From a virus: DNA of 64,000 nt. Below are positions 24,403-32,477 of the stretch, piece after piece. Made by a program: the position numbers and the translations under genes. How positions within the stretch are numbered: the stretch's first letter is position 1; every line of letters begins with the position of its first letter. The notes under the pieces were generated by a model, which searched no databases, had not been told where the DNA came from, and was given only the letters and a program-made list of their open reading frames with translations. Location: positions 1 through 64,000 of IMG/VR virus record IMGVR_UViG_3300036863_000086. One strand, given 5' to 3'.

Positions 24403-24918
24403 TTATTCCTTTGTACCAGAGGTCTTCGCTCGAACTTGTGGTCCTGACTTTGGCTCAGCTTTTGGTGGTTCAGTTTTTGGTGGTTCTGCCTTCGGTGGTT
24501 CTGCCTTCGGTGGCTCAGTTTTTGGCGCAGCAGGTGTTTCAACCACAGGCTCTGGTTCGGTCTGCCCGACTTCCTGTGGCAGCAGCGCTGTCTGCGACTT
24601 GGGTGGTGCCGCATTCAGCGCCTTCTGCTGTGCTTCAAGAACGGCGCGCTGCGGGGATGACGCAAGTCGGACCTGCTGTTGCTGTGCTTCCACAGTTGCA
24701 GCTTCTTGAGCTGCTTGTGCTTCAGCAAGCGCAGTTTCTGCGCCATTTAGCGCATCCCAAACGTTCTTCGGAACCGCTGAGCCAATCTGGCGAAGAGTAA
24801 GAACCTCGTCATCGCTCATTTCAGATGGAAGCTCATCGCCTGACTCAAGCCAAAACTTACTCCCGTCCTTCGCTCCATAGCTAATGGGGAATCTGGCAAC
24901 AAACAGCTCCTTGGCCAT
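24403..24918 (-). CDS. Proline/lysine-repeat protein next to capsid gene
   Basis: 171 residues. The N-terminal 60 residues look folded, then a Gln/Ala-rich helix, then a tail with repeats of PPKAE/PPKTE (about five copies). Such tails are flexible. It lies between capsid and connector genes, so a decoration or connector role is possible; not recognised. Confidence 0.5.
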   Translation of the reverse strand: MAKELFVARFPISYGAKDGSKFWLESGDELPSEMSDDEVLTLRQIGSAVPKNVWDALNGAETALAEAQAAQEAATVEAQQQQVRLASSPQRAVLEAQQKALNAAPPKSQTALLPQEVGQTEPEPVVETPAAPKTEPPKAEPPKAEPPKTEPPKAEPKSGPQVRAKTSGTKE

Positions 24919-24935
24919 AGCCCAATCCCTTCTTA

Positions 24936-25919
24936 TTAGGCGACGGCAGCTTTGATCAGGTAACCAGCAATAATTTTTCCAGATGCGTCCTGTGCAGGGG
25001 TTTTCAAGTCATAGCGCCGAGAAACACGAATAATGTCTGACTTACGGTTATTCTCGCGCCAGCGGTCTGCAACCTGTGGTGTTCCACCGCCGTAGCCCCA
25101 GACAATTTCGTAGGCGAATGCCGGGATTTTCAGCCCAGGGTTTGGTGGCACCCAAGCAACCACAACGTCCTTACCCCACAGGTAGCCGAGAACTGGGGTT
25201 TGGCCCATTGCTGCGGTGTTCTGCCCTGCCATCGGGATGATGATGTTGGGAATTCCCAAAATCGAACCAATGATGTCAGGCGTCATCACGCCACGCTCGG
25301 AATACTTGATGCGCTCGATGAAGTCAGGGTGGTCTTCGAGAATCGAGATGACCTGATAGGGAACGACAGCGGTGTTTGGGTCAGAGAAAAGGTTCGAGTT
25401 AATCGCACGAATTGCCGTGCGGAAGTCAGAAATCGGGTTGGAGTTCACGTAGTCCGACCACTGGCTTGTACCAGACAGTGTGACCGTCATCGTTGTACCA
25501 GTTGTTGAATAGTTTGCCGCAGTCGTGACGAGGTTCTTCATGAGCACTTCGCGGCCCAAAAGGACTTTCTGGGTCACAAGGTAGGTGCCGTCCTCGTCTG
25601 GCGAGAATGGCGAATCGGCGTTGTCGCGCTCCTCGTCAGTCACGGCAATTTGCAGCGAGTGCTCGACCGCAAAGTAGCTGTCGGTCGAGACGACGTAACC
25701 GGGAATTTCGTTCGCCTCGGTGCCAGGCGCACGAACGTCGAGGTGGGTGGACCATGCTTCGCGGCCGAAGATGTAGTACTTGTTCGACTGCTTCTGGACG
25801 GTCACCTGTGGAAAGAGGCGGTTCCCAACGAATTCGTTGTTTGGGAAGCCGACTGAAATCTTGGTAAGCGCAACATCGATGTGGATGTTGCCGCCACCCC
25901 TTGGGTCATAAACGGCCAT
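24936..25919 (-). CDS. Major capsid protein
   Basis: 327 residues. The N-terminus DVALTKISVGFPNNEFVGN, central FRTAIRAINSNLF, and AFAYEIVWGYGGG with the C-terminal KSDIIRVSRRYDLK match HK97-fold capsid proteins of the type found with Mu-like protease/scaffold genes. It follows protease, scaffold and decoration genes in the classic order. Confidence 0.85.
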   Translation of the reverse strand: MAVYDPRGGGNIHIDVALTKISVGFPNNEFVGNRLFPQVTVQKQSNKYYIFGREAWSTHLDVRAPGTEANEIPGYVVSTDSYFAVEHSLQIAVTDEERDNADSPFSPDEDGTYLVTQKVLLGREVLMKNLVTTAANYSTTGTTMTVTLSGTSQWSDYVNSNPISDFRTAIRAINSNLFSDPNTAVVPYQVISILEDHPDFIERIKYSERGVMTPDIIGSILGIPNIIIPMAGQNTAAMGQTPVLGYLWGKDVVVAWVPPNPGLKIPAFAYEIVWGYGGGTPQVADRWRENNRKSDIIRVSRRYDLKTPAQDASGKIIAGYLIKAAVA

Positions 25920-25941
25920 TTAGTTGCTTTCGCCTCCTTCC

Positions 25942-26325
25942 TTAGATCGTTGCGCCAGGTGTCAGCAGCACGTCGATGATGTCGTTGACAACGCCACCAG
26001 AAACTGCAATGCCAACGACCTTGTCAAGCGCTGTGGTGGTTGTTATCACTTTGCCTGTAGCATCGACTTTGACCTTGTCACCGACAGCAACAGTTCCACC
26101 GCAAACCGCTTTGCTGATGCCAAGGATGCGAACATCCGCAACCTGCTTTGCGAGGTCAGCCGTTGCAACTGGCTGCTGAATAATGCCGATGGCAAGATCA
26201 GTCAGGCCAGTAACCGGTGTTACCTGCTCTGGCTGGCCAGCAACCTGCTTCACAGCTTGAAACTGTGTTGCCGCAGTTGTGACGACAGTAAAACCTTTGT
26301 CGAGCACATAGTTTGGCCCGGGCAA
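25942..26325 (-). CDS. Capsid decoration protein (DUF2190-like)
   Basis: 127 residues of small beta-barrel type with repeated Ala/Val/Thr strands and the element VAVGDKVKVDATGKV, typical of DUF2190-like head-stabilising proteins located immediately upstream of the capsid gene. Confidence 0.65.
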   Translation of the reverse strand: MPGPNYVLDKGFTVVTTAATQFQAVKQVAGQPEQVTPVTGLTDLAIGIIQQPVATADLAKQVADVRILGISKAVCGGTVAVGDKVKVDATGKVITTTTALDKVVGIAVSGGVVNDIIDVLLTPGATI

Positions 26326-26961
26326 TTACTTCACCTCGCCTTCAATGAACGTGGCGTTCCTGTAGGCGGTGTAAAGCGACGGGTTGTCGCGCGAAAGCTG
26401 CCGAACAGCATCGGCGTAGGAAAGCTGGTTTTCTGCCATCCGACGCTGCACACCAATGTTGAACTGCTGCACCGGGTCGTCAATGTGCTGCAACTCGAAA
26501 TCAGTGTCGGTACGGCCGCGCTCGCCAAGCTCGACGAGGCCCTTTTCCTTCACCTCAGCAAACAGCTTGATGATGTCATCAGCAAGCGGCTTCGGCGACT
26601 TAATGAGAAGCTGAAGCAGCTTTTCCTGAGCTGGCACCGGCAGTACATAGCCCTTGCCCTCGGAAAGTTGCTGCACCGCAGCATTTGCCTCGGACAGACG
26701 AAGCGATGCTTCGAGCTTGTCGTTGTGCTCACGAAGCGTCTTCACGACATCGTTCATCTTTTCGAGCTGCGCAGCCTCGTCCTGCTCGCGCAGGCCCTTA
26801 ATGACGGCGTCCAGCCCTTCAAGCGTTGGGTCGCCGCCATTATTGCCGTTGTTGCCATTGCCTGGCGGAGTAATTCGCTCCGACAGCTTCTGTGCAACGT
26901 CGTCTTCAGTCGCGTCGTCAGAAAGTCCAAAGGACTTCTTCAGAACGTCAACAAGCGACAT
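26326..26961 (-). CDS. Capsid scaffold-like protein
   Basis: 211 residues. A Gly/Asn-rich linker near residue 35 is followed by long charged helices (LEKMNDVVKTLREHNDKLEA), the plan of scaffolding proteins. Placed between protease and capsid. It should guide procapsid assembly and then be cleaved or leave. Confidence 0.65.
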   Translation of the reverse strand: MSLVDVLKKSFGLSDDATEDDVAQKLSERITPPGNGNNGNNGGDPTLEGLDAVIKGLREQDEAAQLEKMNDVVKTLREHNDKLEASLRLSEANAAVQQLSEGKGYVLPVPAQEKLLQLLIKSPKPLADDIIKLFAEVKEKGLVELGERGRTDTDFELQHIDDPVQQFNIGVQRRMAENQLSYADAVRQLSRDNPSLYTAYRNATFIEGEVK

Positions 26962-27600
26962 CTATTTCCTCCCCTCAAGTTGAGAAGTGAAAAGCCGGCC
27001 GATCCATTGCTCGTCCTTAGCGAGGCGTTCGACCAGCAGTTTGTGTTCCTCACGTAGCACTTTCACTTCGTCGCTGAGGGTTATAAGAGCGTCGTCTGGT
27101 TCATGATCTAAAGGTGCCACCAGTAGCGGCGTGATTTCTGCCATCGTGATCGGGAGGAGATCCTTCAGAAATGGACGGTTTGTGAGTGCTGCGCCAAAGA
27201 GCACGTCCTTATGCGTCTCACCTGTCCTTTCGTGGGTCCACTCATCCCGATATTCAGGCGAGAGATATTTGTACTCGCCATCTTTAACGGCTTTCTCGCC
27301 TTCTGGCGTGAACTCCACAGCAATCCACAGGCCATTAGAGCGTAGGTCAGCATCCTTGATCCAGCCCGCAGCCTTGCTGCCCTTGGCCGGGTCATTCTTG
27401 TGCTCGTAGTCAATATCCAGCTCAACGCCACGCACCTTACTCTTAATATTCTGGGCGAATTGGCGGAGCCGATCAAACGTAAAGTCGATCTTTCCCCACG
27501 TCGGATGGTTGTACGTGCCGACCGTCATCGCGTGCAACCAAGTTCGCCCGCCATCGGCGAGCTGAGTAGAAGAAAGATCGATAGTGTAGGAGAAATCCAC
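26962..27600 (-). CDS. Prohead protease, Mu gpI-like
   Basis: 212 residues. VELDIDYEHKND and YKYLSPEYRDEW followed by AALTNRPFL are characteristic of the phage I-like (Mu gpI) family, with a C-terminal coiled coil that may provide scaffold function. It should trim scaffold and capsid in the procapsid. Confidence 0.8.
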   Translation of the reverse strand: MDFSYTIDLSSTQLADGGRTWLHAMTVGTYNHPTWGKIDFTFDRLRQFAQNIKSKVRGVELDIDYEHKNDPAKGSKAAGWIKDADLRSNGLWIAVEFTPEGEKAVKDGEYKYLSPEYRDEWTHERTGETHKDVLFGAALTNRPFLKDLLPITMAEITPLLVAPLDHEPDDALITLSDEVKVLREEHKLLVERLAKDEQWIGRLFTSQLEGRK

Positions 27601-27672
27601 GCGCGAATTCCTTTCTGATTGACAGTGTGTCAGATTGCGCGTCGGCTTTGCAAGTTAGAGCTAATGATATAG

Positions 27673-28302
27673 CTAAACGCCAACCGAATGAATCACCCAG
27701 CCGTTTGGCGTCACGGTAATTAAGCTGTATGCCAATTCTGGTGCAGCGCCACCTCGGCCATCAACAATGAGTGGACCCCAAGGTGCGAACTGAACCGTAA
27801 AGCCATGATAATGACCAGCAAACATTGCATCCGCACGGTCTTTTAATGTTTCAACTAGCCAATCCGCGTCAGGGTTTTCGCCGCCTTCGACCATACCATG
27901 ACGGTTTTCATTGCCATCTGGTAGCACAATTGGACACGGAGGCATGTGAGCAAAGACGAATTCATATGGCGTTGTCTTTGGCACACCAAGATAGGACTTT
28001 CCCGTCTCTGTCAATCTGCCCGTAGAGTTATCTAACCCAATCAGCATCGTAAGCCCATCCGATGTCTGGTATTTCCACTCTCTCGCGCAGCCAATCGAGT
28101 CATACTCAGCATCGTGGTTGCCAGGAACGGGAAAAAACTTGTACCCAGAGGTAAGCACTCGTGAGCGAACTTGCTCATACGCTGGCATGAGATCGCCCAC
28201 CTGGACAACATAATCACAGGCAATAAGCGCGCTATCAAGGACGGCGGAGAGCCGTGCAGGATCTCCACCAGAAAGATCGCCAACTACGCCGATTTTTGTC
28301 AT
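27673..28302 (-). CDS. Calcineurin-like metallophosphoesterase
   Basis: 209 residues from ATG 28302, which just follows the upstream stop; the open frame extends further to 28485 without support. Metal-site motifs are present in order: GVVGDLSGGD, VVQVGDL, PVPGNHDAEYD, FAHMPPCP and GHYHGFTVQF. A predicted metal-dependent phosphoesterase or nuclease inside the late operon; substrate unknown. A 70-base gap separates it from the protease gene. Confidence 0.85.
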   Translation of the reverse strand: MTKIGVVGDLSGGDPARLSAVLDSALIACDYVVQVGDLMPAYEQVRSRVLTSGYKFFPVPGNHDAEYDSIGCAREWKYQTSDGLTMLIGLDNSTGRLTETGKSYLGVPKTTPYEFVFAHMPPCPIVLPDGNENRHGMVEGGENPDADWLVETLKDRADAMFAGHYHGFTVQFAPWGPLIVDGRGGAAPELAYSLITVTPNGWVIHSVGV

Positions 28303-28303
28303 T

Positions 28304-28636
28304 TCACACATTCTCCACAATGAAATCGCCGTGCTGCAATGTTTGCGGATGTGCTGCAATGACGGAATTGATCTTGTACCAATAGACGCCAGGATTTGCT
28401 GTCGCGGCAGTTGTGACCTGGACGGTAAACTTCCCATTTGGTGCATCGGTGATCGTCGCTGTGATCGTTGCCATCGCTGAGCCATCAGCGGTATTTTTCG
28501 TCGCCTTGACGTACATGGTCACGGCTGACCCAGTAAGATCGAAGGGACTTGTACTGCCATCTGGATTCCGCTTTTGCGCGGTAATCGTCAGGAGTGGCTC
28601 GTTCCCCTCTTGGACCTTTAGTGGTATAAGGCTCAC
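28304..28636 (-). CDS. BppU-N/Ig-like structural protein
   Basis: 110 residues with one beta-sandwich plan: LTITAQKRNPDG, TMYVKATKN, NPGVYWYKIN. Similar N-terminal domains occur in baseplate upper proteins that attach fibres. ATGA overlap with the upstream repeat protein. Confidence 0.5.
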   Translation of the reverse strand: MSLIPLKVQEGNEPLLTITAQKRNPDGSTSPFDLTGSAVTMYVKATKNTADGSAMATITATITDAPNGKFTVQVTTAATANPGVYWYKINSVIAAHPQTLQHGDFIVENV

Positions 28637-29835
28637 ACGCCCACTCCCGTCAAGAATTGCTCGGCTGAGATATCGGCAATATCGCCGTCTTCTGCAACAG
28701 TCGTGAAGTTGTACGATAGCATTGATGCCATGAAGCCGTTTTCAACAATCGCTGTGAACACGTTGGCAGAGACGTAAGTCGTGAGTCGAATCTCAATACC
28801 AGCAGCAACAACGATGGTGAAGACGGGAAGCCCAAAACCTTCTTCTGTACGAATCCCCGTCGCTGAAATCGTCTGTGCTGATGGAATCGAGACACTCGCA
28901 AAACCAAATCGTTCTTCGCTTCGAACGCCGGTGGGCGTGACGAACAGCGTCGATGTGTTGGCACCGAATGTTTCGCTGCTCGGAATTCCTGTCGGTGCAA
29001 TCGTAGCACTTGCTGACGTTGTCGTGGCACCAAAGCGTTCTGCCGATTGAATGCCAGTTGGATTAATCGCCACAACGACAGTCGCCGTGACAGAGTTGTT
29101 AACCTGTTCTGATGGAATTCCTGTTGGCGTAATGAAAAGTGTTGTAGTAGTTGCGCCCTCGCGCTCAGCAGATTGGATGCCAGTTGCTGCAATCGTCGCA
29201 GTTGAAGAAACTGTTACTGCACCAAACCGTTCTTCGCTTTGAATGCTTGCTGGATTAATTGCGGTAACGACTGTTGCAGTAATGGAGTTGTTGATTTGCT
29301 CCGATGGAATTCCGGTCGGCGCAATGAAGACCGTAGTCGTCGTCGCGCCAAACGTTTGTGCCGACTGGATGCCTGTTGCAGAAATCGTCGCTGTCGAACT
29401 AATTGCTGCTGCACCAGAGCGTTCTTCTGACTGAATTCCTGTCGGGTTGATTGCCGTAACGACAGTTGCGACAATCGTACCTTCGAGTTCCGCTGACTGA
29501 ATACCAGTCGTAGAAATTACTGACGTGACAGACGGTTCACCAGATCGTTCTGCTGATTGAATACCTGTCGTGAAAATCGTTGTCGTCGACGTAAGAACTG
29601 AAGCGCCAAGGCGTTCTTCAGACTGGATACCAGTCGCGGAGATTGCCTGGTTGAGCTGCGATGCACCAGATCGTTCCTCTGACAGAATACCAATCGCAGT
29701 AATGAAGACCGTCGAAGTTGTTACGCCAAGGCGCTCTTCGGATTGAATGCCTGTTGCGTTAACTGTCTGGTCAGCAGCAGCAGTAATAACCGGGACGAAC
29801 TCCCGGTAAACGTTTCCGCTGCCGCGTAGTGGCAT
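28633..29835 (-). CDS. Repeat protein with about 14 GIQSEERxG-type units
   Basis: 400 residues, nearly all built from units of about 21-22 residues with the core TGIQSxExxG (variants GIPSEQ, GIRTEE). This GIxSxExFG repeat is familiar from phage and actinobacterial surface proteins, probably a beta-structured fibre. The last 80 residues form a separate domain ending in the Glu/Asp-rich TTVAEDGDIADIS. Repeat number may vary between relatives. Confidence 0.55.
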   Translation of the reverse strand: MPLRGSGNVYREFVPVITAAADQTVNATGIQSEERLGVTTSTVFITAIGILSEERSGASQLNQAISATGIQSEERLGASVLTSTTTIFTTGIQSAERSGEPSVTSVISTTGIQSAELEGTIVATVVTAINPTGIQSEERSGAAAISSTATISATGIQSAQTFGATTTTVFIAPTGIPSEQINNSITATVVTAINPASIQSEERFGAVTVSSTATIAATGIQSAEREGATTTTLFITPTGIPSEQVNNSVTATVVVAINPTGIQSAERFGATTTSASATIAPTGIPSSETFGANTSTLFVTPTGVRSEERFGFASVSIPSAQTISATGIRTEEGFGLPVFTIVVAAGIEIRLTTYVSANVFTAIVENGFMASMLSYNFTTVAEDGDIADISAEQFLTGVGV

Positions 29836-29843
29836 TCGTTACC

Positions 29844-30353
29844 TCAAATAGACGGCTCAGCCCAAACGATCCAAGGGAGCACGTTAACGCCCGCTGGAGC
29901 CTTGCAGCGAATGCGTAATATCGTATTGACGGGCACTCTTGGTTGAATTCGCACCTCTGGAAACCACACACCATAACCAGATTGTGGATGCACGTGCTGT
30001 GAGTCCAACAGGCGAGCTGCTGTAATGGTACCCTCAACACTCGCATTGTAGCCAGTCGCACTCACGCCACCAACACAAAGACTTAGTGGCGCAAGTGGGT
30101 TTCCCCAATTATCGGGTGTCAACGACGTAACCGTTGCAGCAACGGTTCCGGTATCAATTAAATGTGCAATAACTGGCACACCAGTTCCTGATGTTCCATC
30201 AAATGAGACGCCCCAACCAAGTATTCGAATATCCATTGTCGTTGTTGGTGTTGCTACTTGTAACACCGTTTTTGTTGTTGCTGCGGTGAGCGCAACAACA
30301 ATCGGCTCGAATGGAGCTGCAACCGCACGAGGACTGGCAATATATTCAGACAC
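29844..30353 (-). CDS. Structural protein, unknown
   Basis: 169 residues of beta-rich composition (DIRILGWGVSFDGTSGTG, RIQPRVPVNTILRIRCKAP). It resembles small capsid fibre/decoration proteins in general plan. Located between the repeat protein and the GC-rich cassette. Confidence 0.5.
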   Translation of the reverse strand: MSEYIASPRAVAAPFEPIVVALTAATTKTVLQVATPTTTMDIRILGWGVSFDGTSGTGVPVIAHLIDTGTVAATVTSLTPDNWGNPLAPLSLCVGGVSATGYNASVEGTITAARLLDSQHVHPQSGYGVWFPEVRIQPRVPVNTILRIRCKAPAGVNVLPWIVWAEPSI

Positions 30354-30356
30354 AAA

Positions 30357-31259
30357 TCACCTCCCATACATTCCTGTCGTTGCTTGCACGACCGGCCGCA
30401 CTAATTGCTGCCGTCGTAACTGAGGTACTCCCAAACCAGTAGGTTGACTTGTAGTTTCCCGAATCCGCAGCACCGCGCCGACCCCGGTTTGTGTGGCGGC
30501 GGCGGTGGTGGCAGTCAGCACTGGCGCGGCCGAGGACGTTCCCGCTGTACACGCCATCGTGGCGACAATTCGGCGAGCACCAAACCCGCTACTGGTTGAA
30601 GCGTCCTCCTGTTCGGTCATCGTGCCGAAGGTGCAACCGGTGGCGGTGATCGCTTCGACCGAAAATGTGGAGGTAGGGCTAACGGAGCCGCCAGCCAGCC
30701 ACAGCAGCAAATCGTTGGCCTGAATACCCGGGTCGCTCCCACAAGTGACTGACCAGGCTGTATCTGCGATAACGTCCGAGCCGCTGGCAAACCCGGTAAC
30801 CACGGTAGAGCCCGAGGTGGCGCGTTGGACCCCGTGGATGTTGCCGTACACCATCGACGAGTTGGCCGGGTTAACCACGCTGACGGACGTGCCATTTTCC
30901 GAACCGTCCGCATCGGTGGTTTTCCGCCAAACGGAGAGCTTGACGGGGCCAGTGTCAATTCCGGCAGTGCCGGTGCCTCCCCACGCCTCAAACAGTTTCG
31001 TGAACCCGGTCGGGTCGGCAATTGTCGGCGGCTCACCAGTCCCGCTGGATGCTTTGCTGACAACGATCAAGATCGGGATGTCGCCGGCCAGCACACCGGA
31101 CGCCGGATAAGGAATTACAGCGGTGCTGGTGCTGGCAGTCGAGGTGCCCTTCCACACCCAGATAGGCGGTCCAACGGCGAGGATTGGACGAATAATTCGT
31201 GATCCACGAATGATCCGCCTGGCAGGTGGCTTAAGGACATTACGAATTGCCGCTGGCAT
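30357..31259 (-). CDS. Putative surface/tail protein in GC-rich cassette
   Basis: 300 residues; basic N-terminus, then a beta-rich body (LSVWRKTTDADGSENG, TAWSVTCGSDPGIQANDLL) seen in phage proteins of fibre or head-decoration type. The third base of codons is much more often G/C than in flanking genes, suggesting recent acquisition with its neighbours to 34588. Confidence 0.5.
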   Translation of the reverse strand: MPAAIRNVLKPPARRIIRGSRIIRPILAVGPPIWVWKGTSTASTSTAVIPYPASGVLAGDIPILIVVSKASSGTGEPPTIADPTGFTKLFEAWGGTGTAGIDTGPVKLSVWRKTTDADGSENGTSVSVVNPANSSMVYGNIHGVQRATSGSTVVTGFASGSDVIADTAWSVTCGSDPGIQANDLLLWLAGGSVSPTSTFSVEAITATGCTFGTMTEQEDASTSSGFGARRIVATMACTAGTSSAAPVLTATTAAATQTGVGAVLRIRETTSQPTGLGVPQLRRQQLVRPVVQATTGMYGR

Positions 31260-31278
31260 TTATGCGCCCCAATACCAC

Positions 31279-31728
31279 TTACGAGTCCCAGCTAAAATAC
31301 ACGTCGCAAATCTGGCCAGTACCGGTAATTGGGATCAGTCCAACCCCATTGGCGGTCCCCGATGGGATATACAGACCACGCCCACCGAACGTCCAAATAA
31401 CTCCTGATCCAATTGACGCACCAATGCTCGCGCGTCGCAATTCACCGGCGACTGCGGTTGGAGCGGTGCCGGTGTGGGTGTCGGCGGCGATACCCTTGGT
31501 GGTGACGTTAACTTCCTGCTCCTCATAACCCACGCCGGGGACGACCGCGCCAACAGTTCCCAAAGATGAGAACCGCTTGAGGGAAATCGCAAGTGCGAGC
31601 GCAGTGGTATTGAATACACCAACTTCAACAAGCCACAACGCACCGGTCGCCTGCGCGTACACCGACGCCATCGGCAGGGTGGCAGAACCTGCCCCGGCGG
31701 TGCGCCATGCGGCAGCGTAGCGTGCCAT
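31279..31728 (-). CDS. Hypothetical structural protein in GC-rich cassette
   Basis: 149 residues, beta rich (ALWLVEVGVFNTTA, YEEQEVNVTTKG, VIWTFGGRGLYIPSG), similar in plan to small fibre-head or decoration domains. Part of the GC-rich block. Confidence 0.45.
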   Translation of the reverse strand: MARYAAAWRTAGAGSATLPMASVYAQATGALWLVEVGVFNTTALALAISLKRFSSLGTVGAVVPGVGYEEQEVNVTTKGIAADTHTGTAPTAVAGELRRASIGASIGSGVIWTFGGRGLYIPSGTANGVGLIPITGTGQICDVYFSWDS

Positions 31729-31748
31729 CTATAAATTCACCTCCATCC

Positions 31749-32477
31749 CTAATTTATAGGGCGATAAACGAGACGCTCAGAAGTCACCTGGCGTCCAGCA
31801 ATAAGTACCTGCGGTGCGCCGGCGGTGGCGAGTTTGAATGCCACGGTCATTAGCGCCTTACTGCTCGCGTTCGTTAAAGTCGCGGCGGACTGGCCAGTCG
31901 CCCCAGCGGTCGCCTTCGTCGCCGTGACCATCCCGATCCCACCACCGTTCCCGGCGATTACCCAGTTGTCCATTTGCTCGACAATGTTGGAATACGTAGC
32001 ATTGGTGAGCGCGCCGAGGTTTGCGGTGGAAGCCACATCGGTACCAGTGGCGATGATCTCTAAAATCAGTGTGTCTGCAATGGTGGTGGTCACCCCCGGC
32101 CACGTCGCCGATGTGTCCGAGGTTGCTTCGACCGCGCTCGCGGCGACATCCCACGGGTTGGCGGTGGTCGGGCAGCCACGAATGGCAATCATCCGGCCGA
32201 TGTTATGGTCCCCTGAGTCGCCCAGCGACGGGGCGGTGAACACGCCGTCGTAGCGCGCCCAGATTACCCACAACCTCGTGTTGGTGCCCTCCTGAATTGG
32301 CGACCCAGTGATATGCGCCCACCCGCTTGGCAGCGTGTAGGCGCCGGGGGCGGTGACCCCCTCACATTCCGCAACGGTGACCAGAATGTCGCTGGCGACG
32401 ATGCTGGCCGGAAACGCAGGGGTGATCGCGGCGGTTCCCGACGCAACCGCGCCGACGTTCACAACGGTGGGGGGCAT
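31749..32477 (-). CDS. Hypothetical structural protein in GC-rich cassette
   Basis: 242 residues with the same overall design as the protein at 30357-31259 (AFPASIVASDILVTVAECEG, LWVIWARYDG, ADTLILEIIATGTD), suggesting paralogues. High third-position G+C. It overlaps the following large gene by one base. Confidence 0.45.
   Translation of the reverse strand: MPPTVVNVGAVASGTAAITPAFPASIVASDILVTVAECEGVTAPGAYTLPSGWAHITGSPIQEGTNTRLWVIWARYDGVFTAPSLGDSGDHNIGRMIAIRGCPTTANPWDVAASAVEATSDTSATWPGVTTTIADTLILEIIATGTDVASTANLGALTNATYSNIVEQMDNWVIAGNGGGIGMVTATKATAGATGQSAATLTNASSKALMTVAFKLATAGAPQVLIAGRQVTSERLVYRPIN

Noticed and set aside
25924-27057. 377-codon plus-strand frame opposite capsid, decoration and scaffold genes
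   Set aside because: It is the antisense of strongly supported head genes with biased codons; Cys/Leu-rich composition is typical of shadow frames.
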